A stretch of 64,000 nucleotides of DNA from assembly GCF_011317445.1 (NCBI RefSeq), contig NZ_JAAAPL010000002.1, positions 496,001-560,000 of the forward strand, written 5' to 3'. Positions 48,403 to 56,304 of the stretch are shown here, in pieces. How positions within the stretch are numbered: position 1 is the stretch's first letter; every line of letters begins with the position of its first letter. A model generated the notes under the pieces. It ran no database searches. It was not told the origin of the DNA and saw nothing but the letters and a program-made list of their open reading frames with translations. Made by a program: the position numbers and the translations under genes. The stretch is from Chelativorans multitrophicus. Lineage in GTDB: Bacteria; Pseudomonadota; Alphaproteobacteria; Rhizobiales; Rhizobiaceae.

Positions 48403-49938
48403 TTATTCGGCTGCCGCGCTTTGCGTCCGGGCGTCATTGTCCCGGTGAATCGCAGTCATCAGGCGATCACTCATCTCGTCGTACTGGCGCGAGTTCGGCA
48501 TTTCCGTAATGATCCGGTAGTCATTCATGACGTAGATGCGGTCGGCCAGCTGGACCATCTCCGACAGCTCGCTCGAAATCAGCAGGATCGCGGCTCCATC
48601 TTCGGCAAGCTTCCAGATCAGGCGATGCAGATAACCCTTGGTGCGGACGTCGACGCCCACCGTCGGCTCGTCGATGATCAGGATGCGGGCATCGGCTGCG
48701 AGCCATTTCGCAACGCTTACCTTCTGCTGGTTTCCACCGGAGAGATTGCCGACGGCCTGGTCGAGGCTCGGCGTCTTGACATTGAGCCGTTCGACGAAAG
48801 GGAGGATTGCCGCCTTCTCAATCCCGCCCCACAAAAACCCGAGCCGCTTCGCAATGCGATGCCAGACCGTAATCGCCGTGTTGCGGGCGACCGACTGCGT
48901 TAGGATCAGACCTTCGCCCTTGCGGTCCTCGGAAACATAGCCGATGTGCCAGTCGCGCAAGGCATCAAGGGGGGCCCGTATGCGTGCGGGGCGGCCCTCC
49001 ATCTCGATCCTGCCCGACAGGACGGGATAAGCTCCGATGATCGACTTTGCGAGTTCGCTGCGTCCGGCGCCCACCAGACCATAGAGTCCGACGACCTCGC
49101 CTGCGCGGACGTCGAGATTGATTCCCTTGTGCCCCGCGCCTGTCGCCAGGTCTCGCAGGGCGAGCCTGATTTCGCCGAGCTTTGCCGTCCGCTCGCCAAG
49201 GTCCGTGACGGCACTCTCGCGGCCCACCATCAACGTCACGATATCCGCCTTGGTCATCCCCTTGAGCGGCCGGTCGTCGCAAGCGTTCTTCCCGTCCCGC
49301 AAGACGGTGATGCGATCGCACAATTGGGTCAGCTCTTCGAGCTTATGGCTGACGAACAGGATCGCCTTGCCCTGGTCGCGCAATCGCCTGAGGATGGTGA
49401 GAAGGCGTTCCACCTCGTGTTCGCTGATGGAAGCGGTAGGCTCGTCAAGCAGCAGTATCTTGCTGTCGAGCGACAGCGCGCGCCCTATCTCGACAAGCTG
49501 CATCTGCGCGACCGAGAGGTAGCGCACCGGTGTTCCCGGATTAATGTGGAGGTCGAGGAGATCGAGCCAGGGCTGTGCTTCCCGCCGCATTTGCGCGTGC
49601 TGCACCAGGCCGTTGCGCACAGGCAGACGGTCGAGGAACATGTTCTCGGCGATCGAATAGCGCGGAATGAGATTGCGCTCCTGATGCACCACAGCGATGC
49701 CGGCCGCGAGAGACTCGTGCGGCGAGTTAAATTTCACCGGCTCGCCATTGAGGCGTATCTCGCCTTCGTCCTGTCGCAGCACCCCCGTCAGAAGCTTTAT
49801 CAGCGAACTCTTCCCAGCGCCGTTCTCGCCCACGAGCGCGTGGATCTCGCCCGCACGCAAAGTCAGGTTCACCCCATCGAGTGCTTTGACGCCCGGAAAG
49901 GCTTTCGTGGCGCCGCGGACTTCCAGGAGCGGTGTCAT
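48403..49938 (-). CDS. Sugar ABC transporter ATP-binding protein (RbsA-like, two nucleotide-binding domains)
   Basis: This 511-residue protein has the duplicated ATPase architecture of CUT2 sugar importers. The first domain has Walker A GENGAGKS (about 37-44), a signature at LSVAQMQ and Walker B LLLDEPTAS; the second has the family's degenerate P-loop GLVGAGRS and an intact signature LSGGNQQK followed by ILIIDEPTVGVD. A degenerate second P-loop is normal in RbsA/AraG. Its start overlaps the stop of the upstream permease by one base (TGATG), indicating coupled translation. Confidence 0.95.
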   Translation of the reverse strand: MTPLLEVRGATKAFPGVKALDGVNLTLRAGEIHALVGENGAGKSSLIKLLTGVLRQDEGEIRLNGEPVKFNSPHESLAAGIAVVHQERNLIPRYSIAENMFLDRLPVRNGLVQHAQMRREAQPWLDLLDLHINPGTPVRYLSVAQMQLVEIGRALSLDSKILLLDEPTASISEHEVERLLTILRRLRDQGKAILFVSHKLEELTQLCDRITVLRDGKNACDDRPLKGMTKADIVTLMVGRESAVTDLGERTAKLGEIRLALRDLATGAGHKGINLDVRAGEVVGLYGLVGAGRSELAKSIIGAYPVLSGRIEMEGRPARIRAPLDALRDWHIGYVSEDRKGEGLILTQSVARNTAITVWHRIAKRLGFLWGGIEKAAILPFVERLNVKTPSLDQAVGNLSGGNQQKVSVAKWLAADARILIIDEPTVGVDVRTKGYLHRLIWKLAEDGAAILLISSELSEMVQLADRIYVMNDYRIITEMPNSRQYDEMSDRLMTAIHRDNDARTQSAAAE

Positions 49939-50918
49939 CAGTGCCCTCCCCTCCTCAACAGCGGAGAGGACCGCGCGGAGTTACGCCAGTGATTGAAGAG
50001 GACCGTAAGCAGGATCAGCGCGCCAAGGAAGAACGGGATGTAGAAGGGATTGGTACCGGCGAGGATCAGGCCGTTCTCCAGCAGGACAACAATCAGCACA
50101 GCAATCATCGTGCCGATGACAGAGACATGGCCGCCCGTCAAAATGGCCCCGCCTATGACAGGTGCGGCGAACGACGCCAGCAGCCAGTCCGATCCGATCG
50201 TAGGCTCGGCGGTGCCGAGACGCGCCACGGCCACCATTCCTGCAATGGCGGCGAGAGCGCCGGAAAGGGTGTGCGCCATGATGGTCGTCCGCATCAGCGA
50301 GATGCCGGCCAGTTCCGCGGCGGCGGGATTGCCGCCCATCGCCAGCATCTGTCGGCCGGCTCTCGTGTGGTGGAGGATGACGGCGACTGCAACCATCGCG
50401 ATGAGGGGAATAAACAGGATAAGGGGTACTGGCCCCACGTAGCTGTCGTACCAGGCCTTGAGGGCTTGTGGCATGTTGTAGAACGGAATGCTCTTGGTGA
50501 TGCCGTAGTTCAAGCCGGTGAAAACAGAAAGCATCGCAAGCGTGATGATGAAGCCGCTGATCTTCGTCCAGGCGATGAGCCAGCCACTGAGCGCGCCGCA
50601 GGCGATGCCGACAGCGAGGCCTGCCAAAAAGGCGAGCGGGATGGACACATGGTAGAGCTCCAGCAGCGCGCCGAACAGAATTGCCACAAGGCCGCCGATC
50701 GCTCCGACTGCCAGGTTCATCTGGCCGATTGCTATCACCACCATCTGTGACAGCGCCACGAGGCTGGTCACCGACAGGATGCGCAGGATCACGAACAGGT
50801 TGTAGCTGCTCAAGAAATTGCTCGATATCATCGACAGCACGAGGATGCCGACAAATGCCAGGACGAGGAGCGGCAGCCACTCGATATTCAGGATGCGATC
50901 GCCGAGCGACTGTTTCAT
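49938..50918 (-). CDS. Sugar ABC transporter permease (RbsC-like), second of two
   Basis: The 326-residue integral membrane protein has about nine to ten hydrophobic segments and the BPD_transp_2 family signatures: VIAIGQMNLAVGAIGG (about 73), AAELAGIS (about 210) and SGALAAIAGMV (about 228). It begins MKQSLGDRILNIEW; an upstream ATG in the same frame would lie inside the first permease gene. It overlaps that gene by 4 bp (ATGA) and the ATPase by one base. Its sequence is related to, but clearly different from, the other permease, so the two probably form a heterodimer. Confidence 0.93.
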   Translation of the reverse strand: MKQSLGDRILNIEWLPLLVLAFVGILVLSMISSNFLSSYNLFVILRILSVTSLVALSQMVVIAIGQMNLAVGAIGGLVAILFGALLELYHVSIPLAFLAGLAVGIACGALSGWLIAWTKISGFIITLAMLSVFTGLNYGITKSIPFYNMPQALKAWYDSYVGPVPLILFIPLIAMVAVAVILHHTRAGRQMLAMGGNPAAAELAGISLMRTTIMAHTLSGALAAIAGMVAVARLGTAEPTIGSDWLLASFAAPVIGGAILTGGHVSVIGTMIAVLIVVLLENGLILAGTNPFYIPFFLGALILLTVLFNHWRNSARSSPLLRRGGH

Positions 50919-51931
50919 CGACTGACCATTCCTCTGCGTTCGGCGGTGACGCTGCGCCAACGATCGATGCCGACCGCTGCCAGCAGGGCGAGGCCGAGGA
51001 AAAACTGGATCCAGAAACCGCTGACATTCATCAGGATCAGGCCGTTCTGCAGCACTGACAGAAGAATTGCGCCGAGGACGGCGCCGACAACCGAGACATA
51101 GCCCCCCGCCAGGAGAGTCCCGCCCAGCAGCGGGGCAAGAAATGACGGCAGCAGCCAGTCCTCACCGATCGAGGGCAAGGCCGAAGCCAGCCGCGCCGTG
51201 ACAAGCACGCCCGCGATCGCGGCCAGCAGGCCTGACAGAGCGTGCGTTATCACGACAATTCGGTTGACGGGCACACCTGAAAGGCCCGCCGCCACGCTGT
51301 TAGCTCCGGTGGCGAGCATCTGCCGTCCCAGTTGCGAATAGTTGAACAGCGCCACCAGGCCAATCGCCAGCGCCAAGGCCACGAAAAGGAAGTTCGAGAA
51401 GGAGCCGATGCGCCCCTTCGCCAAGCCTGAGAAATCCACAGGCAGGTTTCGGAATGCCTCGGCCTTGGTGAGAATGAACATCAACCCGAAATAGAGGCTC
51501 GCCGTGGCGAGGGTGATGACGAAGCTGTGCAGGCCGGTGCGGACGATCAGGATACCGTTGATTGCGCCCAGCACCATGCCAGTCAGCAGCGCCACGATGA
51601 TCGCCAGCGGTATGGGCAGGCCGACGCGCTCCAGCGCGAAGCCTGTCACCATTGCGGCGCAGGCGCCTATCGCGCCTACCGCAAGATTCATGTGACCGAG
51701 GCCGAGAACCGTCATCATGGAAAAGCCAATGATGATGTCGACAGCGAGATTGCGGGTGAGTGCGAAAAGATTGAACGGCGACAGAAAGCTCGGAATAAAG
51801 ATGCCGATGCCGGCAATCAGCGCAATGATCAGTATGAGCAGCCCGCCTGCATTTGCCAGGCGCCACAGCCGCGCGCCCGAAAACCAGGAGGCGGCCGGCG
51901 TGGTGGCGCCAGATTCGGCTACATGTAACAT
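50915..51931 (-). CDS. Sugar ABC transporter permease (RbsC-like), first of two
   Basis: The 338-residue membrane protein has the same fold as its partner, with GLGHMNLAVGAIGA (about 78), AAGLSGVP (about 215) and SGLLAAIAGVLVTARLA (about 232). The N-terminus has about 25 soluble residues (MLHVAESGATTPAAS) before the first helix. The ATG at 51931 is used in place of a start 15 codons upstream. It is 74 bp downstream of the substrate-binding protein gene and translationally coupled to the second permease. Confidence 0.93.
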   Translation of the reverse strand: MLHVAESGATTPAASWFSGARLWRLANAGGLLILIIALIAGIGIFIPSFLSPFNLFALTRNLAVDIIIGFSMMTVLGLGHMNLAVGAIGACAAMVTGFALERVGLPIPLAIIVALLTGMVLGAINGILIVRTGLHSFVITLATASLYFGLMFILTKAEAFRNLPVDFSGLAKGRIGSFSNFLFVALALAIGLVALFNYSQLGRQMLATGANSVAAGLSGVPVNRIVVITHALSGLLAAIAGVLVTARLASALPSIGEDWLLPSFLAPLLGGTLLAGGYVSVVGAVLGAILLSVLQNGLILMNVSGFWIQFFLGLALLAAVGIDRWRSVTAERRGMVSR

Positions 51932-52005
51932 CGGCAATAACTCGTTCGATTTGTCGCGCGGCGCGTGTGGCGGCACGAGGCCGCCAGGCGCAGACTATCG
52001 GAGCG

Positions 52006-53031
52006 TCAGCTGCAGGCGAGGTATTTGGCGTCGAAGCCTGCAATGATGTCGTCCGCGATCTTCTTCAACTCGTCGCGGTAGGTCTGGAGGTTGTCCTTGC
52101 TTATGAGCAGAGTGCCGCTGTCGATAAAGGTCGCATTCTGCGGGTTCTCGTCGAACACCGCGTCGGCCTTCATCGTGCAGCCCTCATGCATGCGCTTTAA
52201 GGCATAAGCGGCGATGTAGGCCTGGCCGTAGGGGTTCTGGGCCATGGTGCCCTGGATGACGCCCTTGTCGATCGCGTCGAGCACGATCTTGTCGTCGTCG
52301 ATCCCGATCATCTTGATCCGCGCATCGTTGAGGTTCTCGAGCGCACGGGCCGCGATCACCGAGGATACGTAGCCGGTGGCTATGATGCCGTCGATGTTGG
52401 CGGCGTCGGCGGCGAGCACGCCATTGATCTTGGCATCGCCGGTCTCTTGGCTGTCTGTGTCGGTGACATGCTGATAGAGCGTGACGTCGGGACCGGCTTC
52501 CTCGATTGCCTTATCTATGGCGGCGATACGCAATTGCGTGTTCGGGTCCACTAGCCGGCTGCCGGCGTGCATGATCTTGCCCTTGCCGCCCATTGCCTCG
52601 ATGAGTGCCTTCGTGCCGAGATAGGCCGAACGATAGACGTCGGTGGCAAGGCAGAATTTCGCGGGACTCGGGCTCTGCGTGCAGCCGCCGATGACGACGG
52701 ACGGGCTGCCGAAGGAGTCGAGTTCGGAGATCATTTCATTTGTGCCCGTCGCGTCTCCGGGGAAGATACCGAAGGCGTTGTAGCCCTGTGCCGCGAGACT
52801 TTCGAGCAGCTTGTTCTGCATGTCGAGCTGCCACTCCTGGGGCACTGCATACGTCGCTTCGGCGAGGCCAAAATCCTTCTTGGCGTCCGCTGCCGCCTGC
52901 TCCCAAGGAGCAAAGAAAGGATGTGGACCCCCTGGCACGAGCGCGAGCTTAACGTCCGCGGCCACCGCCGCACCGGTCAAACCGGAGATGGCGGCTGCCG
53001 CCACGGCGGCAGTCATCAAAATCTTGAACAT
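52006..53031 (-). CDS. Periplasmic sugar-binding protein of CUT2 ABC transporter
   Basis: The 341-residue protein has a Sec signal peptide (MFKILMTAAVAAAAISG..., cleavage probably after AAVAA near residue 25) and a periplasmic-binding-protein type 1 fold (Peripla_BP_4): GGPHPFFAPWEQAAADAKKDFG, a hinge region GIIATGYVSSVIAARAL and IGIDDDKIVLDAI. It should deliver the sugar to the two permeases. The start ATG at 53031 is preceded by GGGAGGA. It is the first gene of the transporter operon, and its upstream region carries one copy of a repeat shared with the iclR upstream region. Confidence 0.93.
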   Translation of the reverse strand: MFKILMTAAVAAAAISGLTGAAVAADVKLALVPGGPHPFFAPWEQAAADAKKDFGLAEATYAVPQEWQLDMQNKLLESLAAQGYNAFGIFPGDATGTNEMISELDSFGSPSVVIGGCTQSPSPAKFCLATDVYRSAYLGTKALIEAMGGKGKIMHAGSRLVDPNTQLRIAAIDKAIEEAGPDVTLYQHVTDTDSQETGDAKINGVLAADAANIDGIIATGYVSSVIAARALENLNDARIKMIGIDDDKIVLDAIDKGVIQGTMAQNPYGQAYIAAYALKRMHEGCTMKADAVFDENPQNATFIDSGTLLISKDNLQTYRDELKKIADDIIAGFDAKYLACS

Positions 53032-53125
53032 GTCATTCCTCCCAGTTGGCGACGGTTCGACACGGTTTACAGCGTGAGCCATCGACCCGATCATCCTACT
53101 GGGAGTCAGTCAGGAGGTAAAGCAC

Positions 53126-53155
53126 ATTTTGAAAGGTGCGGTCACATAGTAATCA
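53126..53155 (-). promoter_or_regulatory. Candidate IclR operator, copy A (transporter operon)
   Basis: Two blocks, ATTTTGAAA (53126-53134) and GTCACATAGTAATCA (53141-53155), occur with a 6-base spacer about 95 bp upstream of the sugar-binding protein start. The same blocks recur upstream of iclR (copy B). Conservation of non-coding sequence at two promoters of the same cluster suggests binding of the local regulator. The element ends at the iclR stop codon. Confidence 0.6.
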
Positions 53156-53935
53156 CTAATCGCCTGGGGTTGAGCTGCGCATCGCGTCGGATAGTTCTTT
53201 CGTGGCCTTCTGGAGGATCGCGGCGAGTTCGCGCATGCGCTCAGGGCTCATGCGTGTGATCGGACCGGCGAAATTGATACCGCCCAAGAGCTTGCCGTGG
53301 GCGCCGAAGAGCGGGGCTGCCACGCAGCACATATCGTCTGCAAATTCCCGGACGTCGAATGCGTAGCCTTGCTGGCGAATTTTTTCGAGTTCCCGCAGCA
53401 GGTCATCCGGATTCGTCAGTGTTTGGGGGGTAACCTTCGGCAACGGACGCGACAGGAAGCGCTGAATGAAGCGGTCGCTCTGCTGTGCAAGCAGGACCTT
53501 GCCGATCGAGGTGCAATGCAGGTCCGACCTGTCGCCGATCTTGAACGCTACCGAGAGGAGATGAGAGCCCTTCGATTGCAGGCGAATGACCGCTTGATCG
53601 CCATCCAGGACGGAAAAGTTCGCCGCCTCCTGGGTTAGCCTTGAAAGTTCTGCGAGCTTCGACCGTATGAGGTCGTCTGGCCCGGTATTGGCCAACAGGA
53701 AACGACTTATTGAGATGAGTTTGTAGGTAAGGCCATACTTTTTCGTCTCTTCCGAGCGGACCAAGAAACCCGCATCGACCAAGGTGGTCAGCAGCCGATA
53801 GGCCGTACTGCGATCGAGTTCTACGACGGAGGCGATGTCGGACAAGGCTATCCCGCCCTCGTGATTGCCGATTTCCTCCAGCATCTTCAGCGCCTTGAGG
53901 ACGGTCGAGCTCTTCTTAACACCCCCAACCGTCAT
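53156..53935 (-). CDS. IclR-family transcriptional regulator
   Basis: The 259-residue protein has an N-terminal winged helix-turn-helix (about 8-68, STVLKALKMLEEIG...SDIASVVELDRSTAYRLLTTL) and a C-terminal IclR effector-binding domain (LHCTSIGKVLLA, GYAFDVREFADDMCCVAAPLF, FAGPITRM). IclR proteins control catabolic genes and respond to pathway metabolites. The ATG at 53935 follows GGAGGA. It lies between the DUF4432 gene and the transporter operon, all on the minus strand, and most likely regulates both and itself. Confidence 0.93.
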   Translation of the reverse strand: MTVGGVKKSSTVLKALKMLEEIGNHEGGIALSDIASVVELDRSTAYRLLTTLVDAGFLVRSEETKKYGLTYKLISISRFLLANTGPDDLIRSKLAELSRLTQEAANFSVLDGDQAVIRLQSKGSHLLSVAFKIGDRSDLHCTSIGKVLLAQQSDRFIQRFLSRPLPKVTPQTLTNPDDLLRELEKIRQQGYAFDVREFADDMCCVAAPLFGAHGKLLGGINFAGPITRMSPERMRELAAILQKATKELSDAMRSSTPGD

Positions 53936-54001
53936 GGGATCCTCCAGGAACCGGCAAATACCGTGCACGCTGCACTCGGCAACTAATACGGGCTCGCCAG
54001 G

Positions 54002-54033
54002 ATTTTGAAAAGCGCACAGTCACATTGTAATCA
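54002..54033 (-). promoter_or_regulatory. Candidate IclR operator, copy B (iclR promoter)
   Basis: The blocks ATTTTGAAA (54002-54010) and GTCACATTGTAATCA (54019-54033) match copy A with one mismatch in the second block and an 8-base rather than 6-base spacer. It lies about 67 bp upstream of the iclR start and ends at the stop codon of the DUF4432 gene. Confidence 0.6.
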
Positions 54034-55164
54034 TCACGTCACCGGGTTCATAATGCGCTGTTCAGCCTCCGTAATTGCCGTGGCACCGATGTGCGGCGTC
54101 AGTTCCAGTCTGTAGCTTGCGCTCTCGCCGTGGCCCAGCATCTTGAATTCCTTGCGGGCGTGCCAGTCAGCCCTGGAGCCGGCATGGGTCGTGGATGGCT
54201 CAATGGCCATGACGTAATTGCCTGATTGGAAGAACTGCCATTGGAACAGCGCCGGCATCGCGCGTCCGTCATAGGCGATTTCCAGCGCAAGCCCTGTGGA
54301 GCCACACGGATGCTGGAAGTCGTCATTGATCAGCGCCGCGCGCGCCGTGCCGTCAGCCTCAAGGCGGACGTGGTGGTCGAAAACCTGCTGGGTGGTCGGG
54401 TGACGAGGACCGGCTTGTTCGAACGCTCCGCTCTCGTTGTCTTCGCCTGCTCGGAGCGACCACGGCGTTTCAGAAATCGGGCTGACCAGCCTCGACCCTG
54501 CATTCAAGAGCGGCCAGCCCAGGTTGATGTGCCAAAGATAGGCATGCGGCACGGTGTTGTAGGATAGGTTCCGGACGGTATCGGTATAGATCACGCAATT
54601 AGTGCCAACCTCCACTTCAATGCGTCTTGCGAGGAGGAAGTTTTCGCCGAACACGGTTGCCTGCCGCACTTCGCCGCTCGCGTAGAGGAACGCCCTCTCT
54701 CCTTCCCAACGCACGCCGTAGCCAGTGAGAAGCGCAGGGGTGTAGCTGATGCGCGAGTGAAGTGGGAACGTAATCTCGGGCCGCGGCGGATGATTGAAAT
54801 GTGCTGCGCTGTCCGTTTCTGGAGCGTGGATGTGGTCGAGCCCACATGAGTTCATGAGACCGGAGAAGGAGCGGGCCCAGCTGAAACCATCTTCGGCATC
54901 GAACTCATGCAGCCACGGACTTCGCAAGTCCGCTGGCGAATCCCAGCCGATCGGTACGCCAAGATAGTTCATGCGGCTGAGGTCCATTGCCCGGTCAACC
55001 TGCACCTCAAACATCAAGCCTGAACCGGAGCGGAAGATAAGGACGCGGTTGCCTCGCTGCAGACCGTTTTCCTGCGTTACCAATTCGACGCCGAACACCT
55101 GGCTGAATGCTCCGACATGTGACGTTATCTCGTCGAGCGGAATATCTCGGCCTAATATCTTCAT
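54034..55164 (-). CDS. DUF4432-family aldose-1-epimerase-like protein
   Basis: The 376-residue protein resembles DUF4432 proteins, which share the galactose-mutarotase-like beta fold. Visible traits are MKILGRDIPLDEITSHVG, VQVDRAMDLSRMNYLGVPIGW (about 55-75), HSRISYTPA, HAYLWHINLGWPLL with conserved histidines, and GNYVMAIEPSTTHAG near the C-terminus. Members accompany sugar catabolic operons and may interconvert anomers of a sugar or sugar acid; the activity of this branch is not well defined. The ATG at 55164 follows GAGGTGAGGG. No signal peptide is present. Confidence 0.82.
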   Translation of the reverse strand: MKILGRDIPLDEITSHVGAFSQVFGVELVTQENGLQRGNRVLIFRSGSGLMFEVQVDRAMDLSRMNYLGVPIGWDSPADLRSPWLHEFDAEDGFSWARSFSGLMNSCGLDHIHAPETDSAAHFNHPPRPEITFPLHSRISYTPALLTGYGVRWEGERAFLYASGEVRQATVFGENFLLARRIEVEVGTNCVIYTDTVRNLSYNTVPHAYLWHINLGWPLLNAGSRLVSPISETPWSLRAGEDNESGAFEQAGPRHPTTQQVFDHHVRLEADGTARAALINDDFQHPCGSTGLALEIAYDGRAMPALFQWQFFQSGNYVMAIEPSTTHAGSRADWHARKEFKMLGHGESASYRLELTPHIGATAITEAEQRIMNPVT

Positions 55165-55413
55165 GGCTACCCTCACCTCTGCTGATCGGCCTTCCAGGTT
55201 TGAGCCAAGCATTTGAGGTGCGCAATACCATCTGCTACCGTTGGCCGGCAGGTGATCCTTAAAGAAAGTGTGTTTGCAGTCTGCCGAGAGCGTCCTGTCG
55301 TCCGCCGAGCATTTTCCAGCCCGTTGCTTGCTGCTGGCTCCCGAGATCGTCTGTTTGGGAACGCTTTGAAGGCCAGCTTCGCCTGTTTGCGGCCGCTTCC
55401 GCGAAAAGCGCCG

Positions 55414-55647
55414 CTACAGTCGGGCGCTCCGGCACCGCGCCAGCAAAATGCGAGTAATGTGAACCAGGTTCAGGACTATGAAGAACACGTTCCAGGCGAC
55501 CGCGTTCAGCATCGGAACGGGCTGGCTGTAAAAATAGACAGCAAGGCAGCCTGCTGCCGTCAGGGTGAGGACGCGCAGGCGCAGCAGATCCATGGTGAAG
55601 TAGGCGATCACATATAGAATATTGGCCGCGTTTATCAGGACATCCAT
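55414..55647 (-). CDS. Small membrane protein resembling the membrane region of Popeye-domain proteins
   Basis: The 77-residue product is hydrophobic with three probable helices (about 3-18, 24-42 and 48-70) and a basic C-terminus (ARCRSAR). The order ANILYVIAYFTMDLLRLRVLT, then a YFYSQP turn, then AWNVFFIVLNLVHITRILL is like the three-helix membrane module of Popeye/cyclic-nucleotide-binding proteins, but without any soluble domain. The ribosome site (GGAAG, 8 bases upstream) is moderate. It lies 63 bp downstream of the exported CMD-family gene on the same strand, with a 249-bp gap before the DUF4432 gene. The gene is probably real; function unknown. Confidence 0.6.
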   Translation of the reverse strand: MDVLINAANILYVIAYFTMDLLRLRVLTLTAAGCLAVYFYSQPVPMLNAVAWNVFFIVLNLVHITRILLARCRSARL

Positions 55648-55710
55648 GGGAGCACTTCCAATATCTGTGGCTAGAGGCAGCGCCCGGCAAAAGGGTGCCG
55701 GGCGCCGACG

Positions 55711-56154
55711 TCATTCGCCGCCGAATTCAGCCTTGAAGGTTTCGAGATCGATTTGCAGTCCGTTGAGCACCGTGCTCCAGTGGCGGACATAGCCCGCAAG
55801 CGCGACCGCCTCTGCGATTTCCTCATCGGAAGCGCCGCGGTCCCTGGCCATTTTGCTCTCCAACCAGATGCAGTAGCGACAGGGAATCTGCGCCGCCACC
55901 GCGAGGTTGATGAGCGACTTGACCTTCGGTTCGAGCACAGTGTTGCCTTCGCCGAAGTCGAGGCTCTTGGTGATGGCCCAGGCACCGGCGACCGCCGATT
56001 TCGGATAGGCCTTGAAGTGGGTCGGGACGATTCCGAGGGTGGCCTCGATTTCCTTGTAGGTCTGTTCTGCCGTCGGCACTTCCTGCGCGACGGCGAATTG
56101 CGCCGCGATTGTAGTCGTCGCAGCGATGGCGAGAATTGCCAAAGTCTTCCTCAT
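55711..56154 (-). CDS. Exported carboxymuconolactone decarboxylase (AhpD-like) family protein
   Basis: The 147-residue protein has a Sec-type signal peptide (MRKTLAILAIAATTTIAA..., cleavage near AVAQ-EV at 24) followed by an all-alpha AhpD/CMD domain. Cys92 and Cys95 form a CxxC motif in IPCRYCIW and His125 lies in YVRHW, an arrangement like the redox-active site of AhpD alkylhydroperoxidases. Export of a CMD protein is unusual, since most are cytoplasmic; a periplasmic thiol-redox or peroxide-protection role is possible. It is followed by the small membrane protein gene and preceded by a SAM methyltransferase, all on the minus strand. Confidence 0.85.
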   Translation of the reverse strand: MRKTLAILAIAATTTIAAQFAVAQEVPTAEQTYKEIEATLGIVPTHFKAYPKSAVAGAWAITKSLDFGEGNTVLEPKVKSLINLAVAAQIPCRYCIWLESKMARDRGASDEEIAEAVALAGYVRHWSTVLNGLQIDLETFKAEFGGE

Positions 56155-56304
56155 TGTCGGGTCTCCTGTTCTTCAGTCTTGGGTTAGAAGGGGTACAAAG
56201 TTGTCTGCTCCGCGCCCCCCTTCACGCCGCGAAGCTGTCTACCGCCCGCCCGAGGCGGTGACGTTCTGTCCGGAGCGGATCCGAAATGCTCGCCGCCAAG
56301 CTCC

